64,000 nucleotides of DNA. Origin: Enhydrobacter sp. (GTDB taxonomy: Bacteria > Pseudomonadota > Alphaproteobacteria > Reyranellales > Reyranellaceae). Shown here piece by piece: positions 45,417 through 54,070 of the stretch. The DNA lies in the NCBI GenBank assembly GCA_026126105.1, contig JAHCJV010000010.1, positions 1 to 64,000 of the forward strand, read 5' to 3'. The position numbers were made by a program, and so were the translations under genes. Under the pieces are notes generated by a model that saw only the letters and a program-made list of their open reading frames with translations, had not been told where the DNA came from and ran no database searches. The first letter of the stretch is position 1; the number at the start of each line of letters is the position of its first letter.

Positions 45417-46355
45417 TCAACTGAGGCTGCCCGGATGGTCCTGCCAGATCGAGGGCTCGAGCTTGAGGTGCGTGGCAGCGGGGTAGGTCGCGCTCCAGTG
45501 CCGCGCGCACGCCGTGCTCGTTGCGTACCATAGTTCGGGCAGCGCGCGCGCATGGTCGAGGAACTGCTCGAGCACGTGCAGCCGGTTGGGCCAGCCGATC
45601 GCGTGCGGATGCAGCACCATCGAGAAGTGCCGGCCACGCTTGTACTGCGCGTCGAGCTCGGCCTTCCAGTTGCGGAAGAGCGAGTCGGGATTTTCCAGGC
45701 CCGTTCCCTTGCGCGGGAACAGAAGGAAGAACTGATCGTCGAAATGGTAGTAATAGGGCAGGGTCAGGATCGCCCGCCGGCTGGCGAAGTCGCTCACCCA
45801 GTAGTGTGGCGCATCGTCGGCCAGACCGTTGCCGAAATACTCGTAGCCGGCCTCGAGCAGCAGATCGATCGTGTTGGGGCTGATTGCGCCGCCGGCGAAC
45901 TTGTCGCCAGGCCTTGCCAGCGAGAACCATCCCACCGGCCGCTGGCCCACCACTCGGGCAATGATCTCGGTCGTGCGGGCGAGGCGTTCGCGCTCGTCAT
46001 CCTTCTCCAGGGCGCTCACATCCTCGTGCTTGAAGCCGTGAGCGGCGATCTCGTGACCTTCGCCGGCGAGCCGGCGGAGCTTATCGCCCTGGATCTCCGC
46101 GATGACCGCAGGGACGGCAAACGTCGCCTTGATGCCGTAACGGTCGAGCGTGCTCACCAGCGCGGCGAGCCCGCCATTCATGCCGTAATAGGCGTCGGGC
46201 GTCGCAAGATCCGTCGGCTTGATACCGTCCGGTCCGCAGGCCGGGCTGAGATCGACGACGACGCGGAAGCAGCAGCGCTTGCCATCCGGCCACCTGATGT
46301 CGCTATCGACGATGCTTGTCTCGTCGCTGATCGTGTAGCGCTCTTTCCAGGGCAT
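45417..46355 (-). CDS. polysaccharide-deacetylase-fold (NodB/PuuE-like) hydrolase
   Basis: A 312-residue NodB-homology protein without a signal peptide. Metal motif: D35 in VVVDLSP and H106/H110 in HEIAAHGFKH, the pattern of cytoplasmic PuuE/allantoinase-like and imidase-like members. Later LVLHPHAIG-type His (SMVLHPHAIGWP) is the expected catalytic region. It probably hydrolyses a C-N bond in a small molecule, not a polysaccharide. It lies one base after a paralogue encoded upstream. Confidence 0.88.
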   Translation of the reverse strand: MPWKERYTISDETSIVDSDIRWPDGKRCCFRVVVDLSPACGPDGIKPTDLATPDAYYGMNGGLAALVSTLDRYGIKATFAVPAVIAEIQGDKLRRLAGEGHEIAAHGFKHEDVSALEKDDERERLARTTEIIARVVGQRPVGWFSLARPGDKFAGGAISPNTIDLLLEAGYEYFGNGLADDAPHYWVSDFASRRAILTLPYYYHFDDQFFLLFPRKGTGLENPDSLFRNWKAELDAQYKRGRHFSMVLHPHAIGWPNRLHVLEQFLDHARALPELWYATSTACARHWSATYPAATHLKLEPSIWQDHPGSLS

Positions 46356-46356
46356 C

Positions 46357-47250
46357 CTACTTCGCTCCTCCGGCCGCGCCGATGATGTGACGGGCGACCT
46401 GCTCGCAGGTCGGGAACCAGACGCCGGGCAGCGCCTTCATGCGATTGATCAGCCGGTCGAGCATGGCGATGCGCAGCGCGCGGCCTGACACGAACGGATG
46501 CATGCAGATGTTCATGTAGCCGCCGTCGCGATAGCACTGCTCGAACATGCGCCACCAGATCTCCTCGACATGGTCTGGATCCATCATGCGCTGCGCACTG
46601 TTGTCGCTACCCAGCCAGGCGAAGCTGAAGAACATCGCGTCGTCGATGGCGTAATGGAAGGGCAGGTTCAGGATCGGCTTCGTGCCGTCCGGCGCGCTCA
46701 GCCAGTTGGGCTGATGGTCGATCGAATCCTCGGAGATATAGACGTAGCCGTGCTCGAGCAGCAGCTCGCGGCTGTGATTGCTGCGCGTGCCGACGGGCCT
46801 CTTGCCGACTGTCTTCTCGATCGCCGCAATCGTCCTGCGCAAGTGGTCACGCTCGAGTGCCGGCTCCTTTGGGACGTGGTGCTCCCACATGTGGTCGGCG
46901 ATCTCGTGGCCGCTCTTCGCCGCCGCTCTCAGCGAGTCGGGGTAGAGCTCGCAGATCCGCCCGGGGGTGAAGATCGTGGCCTTGATGTCGTGGCTGTCGA
47001 AAAGCTCGATCAGGCGCCAGATTCCGACCCGTCCACCGAACTCGCCCTTGGCGAGCTGCTGCGGCGGTTCGTTAAGCAGGCGGCGCAACAGCATGGTGTC
47101 GAAGTCGGCAGTGAAGTTCACGGCAAGCCGCACGCCCTGGGGCCAGTCCACTTTCTCGATGACCGTGTGGCGTGCGCCGTAGTCGGCAGCCCGTGCTTTG
47201 AGTGCAGCGAGATCCTGATCGAGGTCATTAGCGATCGTCGTATCCATCAA
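46357..47250 (-). CDS. polysaccharide-deacetylase-fold hydrolase (paralogue)
   Basis: A 297-residue NodB-homology protein with no signal peptide. D49/D51 lie in NFTADFDTM, and H120/H124 in HEIADHMWEHH form the metal site; NICMHPFVSGRALR is the late His motif. It overlaps the upstream SDR gene by 4 bp and is followed one base later by the second deacetylase-fold gene. The two are diverged in the active-site surroundings and may act in sequence or as a heteromer. The substrate is unknown. Confidence 0.88.
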   Translation of the reverse strand: MMDTTIANDLDQDLAALKARAADYGARHTVIEKVDWPQGVRLAVNFTADFDTMLLRRLLNEPPQQLAKGEFGGRVGIWRLIELFDSHDIKATIFTPGRICELYPDSLRAAAKSGHEIADHMWEHHVPKEPALERDHLRRTIAAIEKTVGKRPVGTRSNHSRELLLEHGYVYISEDSIDHQPNWLSAPDGTKPILNLPFHYAIDDAMFFSFAWLGSDNSAQRMMDPDHVEEIWWRMFEQCYRDGGYMNICMHPFVSGRALRIAMLDRLINRMKALPGVWFPTCEQVARHIIGAAGGAK

Positions 47251-48038
47251 CGTCCTCCTGCGACGGCAAGGGTCGTACCAGTGACATACGCTGCCTCGTC
47301 AGAGGCGAGATAGAGCACGGCGTTGGCAATATCCTGGGGGACGCCGATTCGTCGCATCGGCGTGGCGCGGATCGGGCCGTACTCGAGCTGCTCGATCTTG
47401 CGGAAACCCGGACCGGTGCGCTCGGTCTCGATAGGACCGGGCGCCACGGCATTGATCCGCACGCCACTGTCGGCAAGCTCCAGCGCCACGCCGCGCGTGA
47501 AACCGTGGATGCCCGCCTTGGCGGCCGAATAGGCCGAGTTGCCGATATAGGTCGCCGTCCACGGCGTGCCCTCGCGGGCGCCGGAGGACAGGTTGACGAT
47601 GCTGCCGGAGCCACGTGCACGCATGTGCGCGGTCGCTTCGCGCGTGCACAGGAAGGTCGACCGCAGGTTCAGCCGGATGACGTAGTCCCAGTCCTCGAGC
47701 CTGGCTTCCCAGATATGACCGGTCGTGCCGCCGCCCACATCGTTGACGAGAATGTCGAGGCGGCCGTGAGCAGCGATCACCTGCTCGAACAGCGCCTTGA
47801 CGGGCGCTTCTTCGGTCACGTCGGCGGTGATCGCCGTCGGTGGCTGGTTCGAGCCTCCGGCACTTCCCGCCCTGATCAGCCGCTCGGACTCGGCGAGCCC
47901 CGCCGAATCGATGTCGACCAGCACCAGGGTGGCGCCTTCCTCGGCGAGGCGTAGCGCGATGGCGCGGCCGAGGCCGTTGGCGGCGCCGGTCACGAGGGCG
48001 ATCTTGCCGGCCACCCGGTTGCCTGGCGATTTGGTCAA
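47247..48038 (-). CDS. SDR-family oxidoreductase
   Basis: A 263-residue classical SDR: TGAANGLGRAIALRL cofactor motif, Ser in NLSSGAREG and YSAAK with the catalytic Tyr/Lys. The active-site loop is longer than usual between Ser and Tyr (GTPWTATYIGNSA). It is the first gene of the minus operon with the two deacetylase-fold hydrolases (4-bp overlap with the next). It is divergent from the LLM oxidoreductase across 58 bp. Confidence 0.92.
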   Translation of the reverse strand: MTKSPGNRVAGKIALVTGAANGLGRAIALRLAEEGATLVLVDIDSAGLAESERLIRAGSAGGSNQPPTAITADVTEEAPVKALFEQVIAAHGRLDILVNDVGGGTTGHIWEARLEDWDYVIRLNLRSTFLCTREATAHMRARGSGSIVNLSSGAREGTPWTATYIGNSAYSAAKAGIHGFTRGVALELADSGVRINAVAPGPIETERTGPGFRKIEQLEYGPIRATPMRRIGVPQDIANAVLYLASDEAAYVTGTTLAVAGGR

Positions 48039-48096
48039 AGCGCTCTCCGATACTGTTCGTGGCGCCTAGGTTAAGCTGCCGCCGAGGGGAACGCCC

Positions 48097-49110
48097 ATGA
48101 AAAACGGCAATGGAGCGCGTGCAATGAAGCTGGGTCTCTACATGGCGACGCAATGGCGGCAGGGCGCCGATCTGGCGCCCGAGCTCGCCAACCTGATCGA
48201 ACAGGTGCGAGTGGCAAGAGCGAGCGGCCTCGACTCGCTGATGGTCGGCCAGCACTTCGTGTCGACGCCGCTGCAGATGTTCCAGGCGATGCCGCTGCTG
48301 GCGCGCCTTGCCGCCGAGGCGGAGGGCATGCGGCTGGGGCCGGGCCTTCTGTTGTTGCCGCTGCTCAATCCGGTGATCGTGGCGGAGGAGACCGCGACTC
48401 TCGACTGGCTGACCGGCGGCAAGGCGATCATCGGTCTGGGCCTCGGCTACCGCAAGGAGGAGTTCGAATCGATCGGCATCCCTTACAAGGAACGGGTGCC
48501 GCGCTTTGTCGAGGGCGTAGAGCTGATCCGCAAGTTGTGGCGCGACGACGTCGTCGAGCATCGGGGCAAGTTCCATACGGTGAGCGGTGTGCCGGCGAGC
48601 CTCAAGCCGCAGCAACCCGACGGCCCGCCCATTTGGATGGCGGGCGATGTCGAGGTTGCCGTGAAGCGCGCCGCGAGGCTCGGCGATGCCTGGATGCCCT
48701 CGCCGATGGTGAGCGAGGAGAATGTCGGCAAGCTCAATGCCCTGTTCCGCGACACCCGCGCAGCGGCCGGCCTGCCGCCGGCGAAGGAATACCCGATCAT
48801 TCGAGAGTGCCATGTCGGCACGCTGGACGAGGTGCGCGAGCCGCTGTCCTTCAAGTACGAGGCCTATGCCAGCTGGGGCGGCGAGTCGGGCTTCGTGCCG
48901 GCGGAGGGTATCCGCGCGAACTTCGACGCGTTTGCCGCCAAGCGCTTCCTGATCGGCAGCGAGAGCGAACTGGTCGAGCAGATCGGCCGCTATGGCGAAA
49001 CCACCGGCACCGACCATATGCTGCTTCGCGTGCAATGGCCGGGGCTCGGCCAGAAGACGGTCGTACGGACGTTGGAGCGGCTTGGTCGCGTGGTCGAGCA
49101 GCTCCATTAG
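48097..49110 (+). CDS. LLM-class flavin-dependent oxidoreductase
   Basis: A 337-residue luciferase-like barrel. ATG 48097 follows GAGGGGA; an ATG at 48124 (MKLGLYMATQW) is an alternative. Landmarks: LGPGLLLLPLLNPVIVAEETATLDWLTGG-type segment, GLGLGYRKEEF and PPIWMAGDVEVAVKRAARLGDAW. It probably uses reduced FMN from a separate reductase. It is divergent from the SDR/deacetylase operon and may act on the same compound. Confidence 0.9.
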   Translation: MKNGNGARAMKLGLYMATQWRQGADLAPELANLIEQVRVARASGLDSLMVGQHFVSTPLQMFQAMPLLARLAAEAEGMRLGPGLLLLPLLNPVIVAEETATLDWLTGGKAIIGLGLGYRKEEFESIGIPYKERVPRFVEGVELIRKLWRDDVVEHRGKFHTVSGVPASLKPQQPDGPPIWMAGDVEVAVKRAARLGDAWMPSPMVSEENVGKLNALFRDTRAAAGLPPAKEYPIIRECHVGTLDEVREPLSFKYEAYASWGGESGFVPAEGIRANFDAFAAKRFLIGSESELVEQIGRYGETTGTDHMLLRVQWPGLGQKTVVRTLERLGRVVEQLH

Positions 49111-49199
49111 TGCTGAGACAGTTCGGTGACCTTTGGGGACGGTCTGGCAAAGCGCGCCCGAGCACCTAACTGACTGGCTTCGACATCAAGGGACACGCC

Positions 49200-49673
49200 A
49201 TGGCCAAGAACACGATCTGCATCTGGTATGAAAAGGACGCCGAGGCTGCTGCGCGCTTCTATGCCAAGACTTTTCCCGACAGTACGGTGGGAGCCATCCA
49301 CCGAGCGCCGGCCGACTATCCTTCGGGCAAGAAGGGGGACGTGCTGACAGTTGAGTTCACCGTGGCGGGCGTCCATTGTCTCGGCCTCAACGGCGGTCCC
49401 GCGTTCAAGCAGACCGAAGCCTTTTCGTTCCAGATCGCCACCGACGACCAGGAGGAAACCGACCGCTACTGGAATGCCATCGTCGGCAACGGGGGCGAGG
49501 AGAGTGCATGCGGCTGGTGCAGGGACAGATGGGGTGTCTCCTGGCAGATCACGCCGCGCGTGTTGACCGACGCCTTGGCGGCCGGCGGCGACGAGGCAAA
49601 GCGCGCCTTCGAGGCGATGATGGACATGAAGAAGATCGACGTCGCGGCGATCAAGGCGGCACGGCAGGGCTGA
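49200..49673 (+). CDS. PhnB-like VOC-fold protein
   Basis: A 157-residue protein of the PhnB/3-demethylubiquinone-methyltransferase-like VOC family. It has ICIWYEKDAEAAARFYAKTFPDS at the start, FTVAGVHCLGLNGGPAFK in the middle and CGWCRDRWGVSWQITPRVL near the end. Cys in that last segment is usual for the family. The function is unknown; the name does not imply methyltransferase activity. It is monocistronic. Confidence 0.9.
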   Translation: MAKNTICIWYEKDAEAAARFYAKTFPDSTVGAIHRAPADYPSGKKGDVLTVEFTVAGVHCLGLNGGPAFKQTEAFSFQIATDDQEETDRYWNAIVGNGGEESACGWCRDRWGVSWQITPRVLTDALAAGGDEAKRAFEAMMDMKKIDVAAIKAARQG

Positions 49674-49768
49674 GACGCTCTTTCGATAGTCGGGATTCCA
49701 CCGGGTTTCGCCTCGTCCATCCCGCGAGCGCTGTACTATGCTCGGGCAACGCGCAAACGGAGGGAGCG

Positions 49769-50398
49769 ATGCCCGATCTTTTCGAGACGATGGAGAACTG
49801 CCGTGCGATGCGGCGGCTGAAGCCCGACCCGGTACCGGACGAGCTGATCGGGAAGATCCTTCAGGCTGGAACCTGCGCACCGTCCGGCGGCAATGCGCAG
49901 AAGTGGCGCTTCCTCGTGATCAAGGACCGCAAGATCAAGGAAGCTGCGGCGGCCTGGTACAAGAAGGCCTACGACGAGATCATCGGCCCACGCTACAGCA
50001 CGATCGCGCCGCCGCCCGGCGTCAGCAAGGAGAAGTTCAAGCGCCAGCATGACGCGGTCGAGTATCTCACCGACCACTTTGCCGATGCACCGGTCTGGAT
50101 CGTTGCCTGCCTGGAGGACGGCGCGAACCACAATGCCGGCGCCGGCGCCTCGATCTATCCTGCCGTGCAGAACATGGTGCTGGCCTGCCGTGCCCTCGGC
50201 CTCGGAACGACGCTGACGAACCGGCACATGTTCTACCAGAAGGAAGTCGACCAGGCGCTCGGCCTGCCTGACGGCGTGCATTCCTTCGCGATCCTTCCGA
50301 TCGGCTATCCGATGGGCAAGTTCGGCCCGGTCAAGCGCGCGCCGCTTGAATCGGTTGTCTATCAGGATCGTTGGGGTGTGCCCTACCGCGCCTCCTGA
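49769..50398 (+). CDS. nitroreductase-family flavoprotein
   Basis: A 209-residue FMN oxidoreductase from ATG 49769 with GGAGGGAG upstream. CRAMRRLKPDPVPDELI is the FMN-phosphate region, followed by AGTCAPSGGNAQKWRF; the C-terminal LGLGTTLTNRHM region fits. It reduces nitro, quinone or enone compounds with NAD(P)H. Its TGA overlaps the ATG of the GMC oxidoreductase by one base, so the two are coupled. Confidence 0.92.
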   Translation: MPDLFETMENCRAMRRLKPDPVPDELIGKILQAGTCAPSGGNAQKWRFLVIKDRKIKEAAAAWYKKAYDEIIGPRYSTIAPPPGVSKEKFKRQHDAVEYLTDHFADAPVWIVACLEDGANHNAGAGASIYPAVQNMVLACRALGLGTTLTNRHMFYQKEVDQALGLPDGVHSFAILPIGYPMGKFGPVKRAPLESVVYQDRWGVPYRAS

Positions 50399-51999
50399 TG
50401 AGCGAGTACGACTTCATCGTGGTCGGTGCCGGCTCGGCCGGCGCCGCCGTCGCCTACCGCCTGTCGGCCGATCCGACCAACAAGGTCTTGCTGCTGGAAG
50501 CCGGCGTGGCCGACAGTCTCTACACGCGCGTTCCGGTGCTCTACGCCAAGATGATCGCCAATCCGGCGGTCAACTGGCTGTACAGCAGCGAGCCCGAGGC
50601 CAACACCAACGGCCGGCGGATTCCCGTACCGCGCGGCAAGCTGCTGGGCGGGTCGAGCGCAATCAACGGACTCGCCTTCGTGCGCGGCCAGGCCCAGGAC
50701 TTCGACACCTGGGCGCAGCTCGGCAATACCGGCTGGAGCTACGAGGATGTGCTGCCCTTCTTCAAGCGCATGGAGGATTATCGGGGCGACGGCGACGAGC
50801 GGTATCGCGGGCGCGGCGGTCCGATCCGCGTCACAAACCCGCCCCCGGCCGGACCGCTGCTGCAGGCCGTGATCGAAGCCGCCGCGCAAGTCGGGATCCG
50901 GCACAACCCGGACTACAACGGCGCCCGGCAGGACGGCATCGCCATGAGCCAGGCGACCATCTTTGGCGGCCAGCGGATGAGCACGGCCCGCTGCTACCTG
51001 GATGCCGCGGCCAAGCGGGCCAACCTCCACATCGTCACCGGCGCGCATACCGGGGCGTTGATGCTGGAGGGCAAGCGTTGCATCGGCGTGCGTTATTCGG
51101 CGGCCGGCATGGCGCGCGAGGCGCGGTGCGGGCGTGAAGTCGTGGTCAGCGCCGGCTCGATCAACAGCCCGCAGCTTCTCGAACTTTCGGGTATTGGCCA
51201 GCCCGAGCGGCTGAAGGCGCTCGGGATCGAGGTAAGGCATCCGCTGCAGGGCGTCGGCGAGAACCTGCGCGATCACTTCGCGCCGCGCACGCGCTGGATC
51301 GTCGGCGTGAAGGGGCTGACCTACAACGACACCGCGCGCGGGCTCGGCATGGTCAAGCAGGCGATGCGCTGGGCGATGTTCAAGGATGGCCTGCTCTCGA
51401 TGGTCGGAGCGCCGATGCGTGCGTTCGTGTTCTCGCGCGAGGGCTTGGCGGCACCCGACCTGCTGCTCGGCTGGGTGCCCATGTTCACCGAGCAGACGCC
51501 GAAGGGGCCGAAGATCGCCAGGCAGGCGGGCTTCACCTGCTACGCCCATCCGATGCGGCCCGAGAGCAAGGGCAGCATCCACATCACCTCGGCCGACGCG
51601 AAGAAGCCGCCAGCGATCAACTTCAATTTCCTGTCGGCGGCTGTCGACGCCGAGTTGACGGTGAGGGCGATTCGCATTGCGCGCTCGATCATGACGGCGC
51701 CGGCGATGGCGCCCCTCAAGCTCACCGAGCAAGCGCCGGGGCCGGAGCGCGCGACCGACGACGAAATCATCAAATGGGTCAAGGCCACGGCCGAGACGAC
51801 TTACCACCCGGTCGGCACCTGCAAGATGGGCAACGACCCGATGGCGGTGGTCGATGCCCGGCTACGGGTCCACGGCATCGCGGGGCTGCGGATTGCCGAC
51901 GCCTCGATCATGCCGACCTTGACCTCGGGCAATACCAACGCGCCATCGATCATGATCGGCGAGAAGGCGGCCGCCATGGTGCTGGAGGACGCTCAGTAG
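50398..51999 (+). CDS. GMC-family FAD oxidoreductase (choline-dehydrogenase-like)
   Basis: A 533-residue flavoprotein. FAD motif [21 protein letters not shown] signature 1 [18 protein letters not shown], signature 2 [15 protein letters not shown], and the active-site His in [12 protein letters not shown] with Asn in SGNTNAPSI. It oxidises a primary alcohol, the substrate type of choline, PEG or aliphatic alcohol dehydrogenases. Cytoplasmic. It starts in the stop codon of the nitroreductase gene and its own end overlaps the convergent asparaginase gene by 7 bp. Confidence 0.93.
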   Translation: MSEYDFIVVGAGSAGAAVAYRLSADPTNKVLLLEAGVADSLYTRVPVLYAKMIANPAVNWLYSSEPEANTNGRRIPVPRGKLLGGSSAINGLAFVRGQAQDFDTWAQLGNTGWSYEDVLPFFKRMEDYRGDGDERYRGRGGPIRVTNPPPAGPLLQAVIEAAAQVGIRHNPDYNGARQDGIAMSQATIFGGQRMSTARCYLDAAAKRANLHIVTGAHTGALMLEGKRCIGVRYSAAGMAREARCGREVVVSAGSINSPQLLELSGIGQPERLKALGIEVRHPLQGVGENLRDHFAPRTRWIVGVKGLTYNDTARGLGMVKQAMRWAMFKDGLLSMVGAPMRAFVFSREGLAAPDLLLGWVPMFTEQTPKGPKIARQAGFTCYAHPMRPESKGSIHITSADAKKPPAINFNFLSAAVDAELTVRAIRIARSIMTAPAMAPLKLTEQAPGPERATDDEIIKWVKATAETTYHPVGTCKMGNDPMAVVDARLRVHGIAGLRIADASIMPTLTSGNTNAPSIMIGEKAAAMVLEDAQ

Positions 52000-52991
52000 G
52001 TCGCGAACATCCGCGCAATCTCGATCGGATCCGAGGTTTTCGTCAGCGCGAGGGCGAGCAGCAGTCTTGCCTTCTGCGGATTGAGGTTGTCGCCGGCGAG
52101 GATGCCGGCGTCGGTCAGGCGCTTGCTGCGAAAGATTCGGCCCGATCCGGCGCGGGACGACTGCACGACAGTGACGCCCTGCTTGACGGCTTCGGCGAGC
52201 GCGTCGAGATCGGCGGGCGCCGACATGCCGGGCGCGAAGCCGGCCGACACGATGCCCTTGGCGCCGGCCGCCACGAAAGCGCGCACGGCGGTGCCGTCGG
52301 TGCCGGGATAGGCATAGACGATGTCGACCCGCGGAAGCGCGGTGAGGCCGCTCACGTCGAACTCGGTATCGGGCATGTGCCTGCGTTCGGGCCGGCGGTA
52401 GTAGGCGATGCGGTCGGCATCGGCGTGACCGAGCGCGCCGAAGTCGGGCGTGCGGAAGGTCTGCATGCGCCAGTTCGAGGTCTTGGTCACCTCGCGCGCG
52501 GCCTGGATTTCGTCGTTCAGCATCAGCAGCACGCCGCGGCCGCGACTCTCGGGAGCCGCGGCGACGCGCACGCCGTTCAGCAGGTTGATCGCGGCATCGG
52601 TCGATAGGCCCGAAGCGGGCCGCTGCGAGCCGATCATAACCACCGGGAAGGGGACCTTGAGCACGAGGTTCAGAAAGTAGGCCGTCTCCTCGAGCGTCGC
52701 GGTACCGTGGCCGATCACGATGCCGGCAAGGTCAGGATGCTCCGCCGCGAGCTTGCCGCATAGCATCGCGAGCTCGTGCCATTCGGCGAAGTAGATTTCG
52801 GTGCTCGGCACGTTGCGGAAGTCGACGGGGATGACCTCGGCTATCTCCCGGACGGTCGGGAAGCGGTCGACGATCTGCCCGGCATGCATGCGGTTGTTGT
52901 GGATGACGTAATCCTGCAGCTCGAGCGGATGGACGCCGAGCGAGGAAATGGTGCCGCCGGTGCCGATGAAGGCGACTTTGGGTTTGTTCAC
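51993..52991 (-). CDS. asparaginase-fold amidohydrolase with altered active site
   Basis: A 332-residue protein of the L-asparaginase I/II fold. GTG start at 52991 is preceded by GGGAGAG; the frame is open further up into the divergent gene. Nucleophile T14 (GTGGTISS), Y28, T97 and K170 (REVTKTSN) are present. The Asp of the usual GHGTDT is Ala98 (GHGTATLEETA). That Asp binds the substrate amino group in true asparaginases, so another amide or an ester may be the substrate. It is cytoplasmic, and divergent from the nucleoside hydrolase gene. Confidence 0.88.
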   Translation of the reverse strand: MNKPKVAFIGTGGTISSLGVHPLELQDYVIHNNRMHAGQIVDRFPTVREIAEVIPVDFRNVPSTEIYFAEWHELAMLCGKLAAEHPDLAGIVIGHGTATLEETAYFLNLVLKVPFPVVMIGSQRPASGLSTDAAINLLNGVRVAAAPESRGRGVLLMLNDEIQAAREVTKTSNWRMQTFRTPDFGALGHADADRIAYYRRPERRHMPDTEFDVSGLTALPRVDIVYAYPGTDGTAVRAFVAAGAKGIVSAGFAPGMSAPADLDALAEAVKQGVTVVQSSRAGSGRIFRSKRLTDAGILAGDNLNPQKARLLLALALTKTSDPIEIARMFATY

Positions 52992-53084
52992 AGCTGGCTC
53001 TCCCTTATGGTTCGGGCGTAAGCGAGCAAGAAGCGCGCCGCCGCCGTCACGATCTTGTGGACCGCGCGCGTCCTGCGCGCTCTG

Positions 53085-54050
53085 ATGGCCCGCATCCCAT
53101 TCGAGGCATTCTTGGTCAACAGACTCATTCTCGATACCGACGGCGGCGTGGACGATGCCCAGGCGTTGCTGCTTTTGATCGCCAATGGTCGTCCGCCCGA
53201 CGCGATCACCACCGTCTTCGGGAATGTCGATCTGGATACCGCAACGGACAACATCCTGTCGGTGCTCGCCGTCGCCGGCGCGGCGATCGACGTCCACAAA
53301 GGCGCGCACGAGCCGCTGGTGCAGGAGATCATCCACGCCCGCGAGATCCACGGCGAGGACGGGCTGGGCGGCGCGCCGCGGCCCCATACTATCGCTGAGA
53401 TAGCCGGCTCCGACGCGGCAGGTTTCCTGGTAAGCGAGCTCAGCATCGCGTCGACCACCGACAGTCTCATCGACCTCCTGTTCATCGGCCCGCTGACCAA
53501 TCTGGCAATGGCGCTTCGAGCAGCGCCCGGCATTGTCCGCGGCATCGGCCGCCTCACCGTGATGGGCGCGACGGTTCATGGCCGGGGCAACGTCACGCCG
53601 GCGGCCGAGTTCAACATCTACGCCGATCCGGAGGCGGCGGCCGTGGTCTTCGCCGCCGATATCGATACGGTAATTGTGCCGTGGGAGTCATGCGTCTCGC
53701 ACGTGCTCAGCGGCACCGAGACCGATGCTTTGTTCGCTGACGTTCCCGAGAGCGACTACCGGACCTTCTCGCAGGCGCTCGCCGACCATGCGCGCAAGAC
53801 CCTGGCCGGGCACGGCAAGGGCGACTTCCTGCGCTTCGTCGATCCGCTGGCCGCGGCTGTCGTCCTCGATCCCGGGATCGTTACCAGGAGCCTTCGCGCC
53901 TCGGTCGATGTCGCTTTGGCCCAAGGCATCACGCGTGGCATGACGGTCGTCGATCCCTCGGGCCGGCTCGGGACGCCGCCGGTGACGATCGTGGAGGAGG
54001 TTGATCTCGAACGGCTGAAAGCGTTCTACGCCCGCTCGATCGGCCTTTGA
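53085..54050 (+). CDS. inosine/uridine-preferring nucleoside hydrolase family protein
   Basis: About 321 residues from ATG 53085 (the frame is open to 53055, and no strong ribosome site separates the choices). Calcium motif LILDTDGGVDDAQA (D17, D19, D23, D24; Gly replaces the usual Pro) and a later acidic motif around EFNIYADPEAAAVVF are present. It hydrolyses N-glycosidic bonds of nucleosides or analogues. The promoter is shared with the asparaginase-fold gene. Confidence 0.9.
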   Translation: MARIPFEAFLVNRLILDTDGGVDDAQALLLLIANGRPPDAITTVFGNVDLDTATDNILSVLAVAGAAIDVHKGAHEPLVQEIIHAREIHGEDGLGGAPRPHTIAEIAGSDAAGFLVSELSIASTTDSLIDLLFIGPLTNLAMALRAAPGIVRGIGRLTVMGATVHGRGNVTPAAEFNIYADPEAAAVVFAADIDTVIVPWESCVSHVLSGTETDALFADVPESDYRTFSQALADHARKTLAGHGKGDFLRFVDPLAAAVVLDPGIVTRSLRASVDVALAQGITRGMTVVDPSGRLGTPPVTIVEEVDLERLKAFYARSIGL

Positions 54051-54070
54051 CGCAGCGCGCTTGCGGCGCG

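Noticed and set aside
45152..45424. A 90-codon plus-strand frame in the gap before the deacetylase genes
   Set aside because: No ribosome site, no recognisable motif, and Arg/Ala-rich composition; it runs over the end of the minus-strand gene.
49200..49673. Reading the PhnB-like protein as a ubiquinone methyltransferase
   Set aside because: The fold is VOC with no SAM-binding motif. The methyltransferase name is a known database carry-over.
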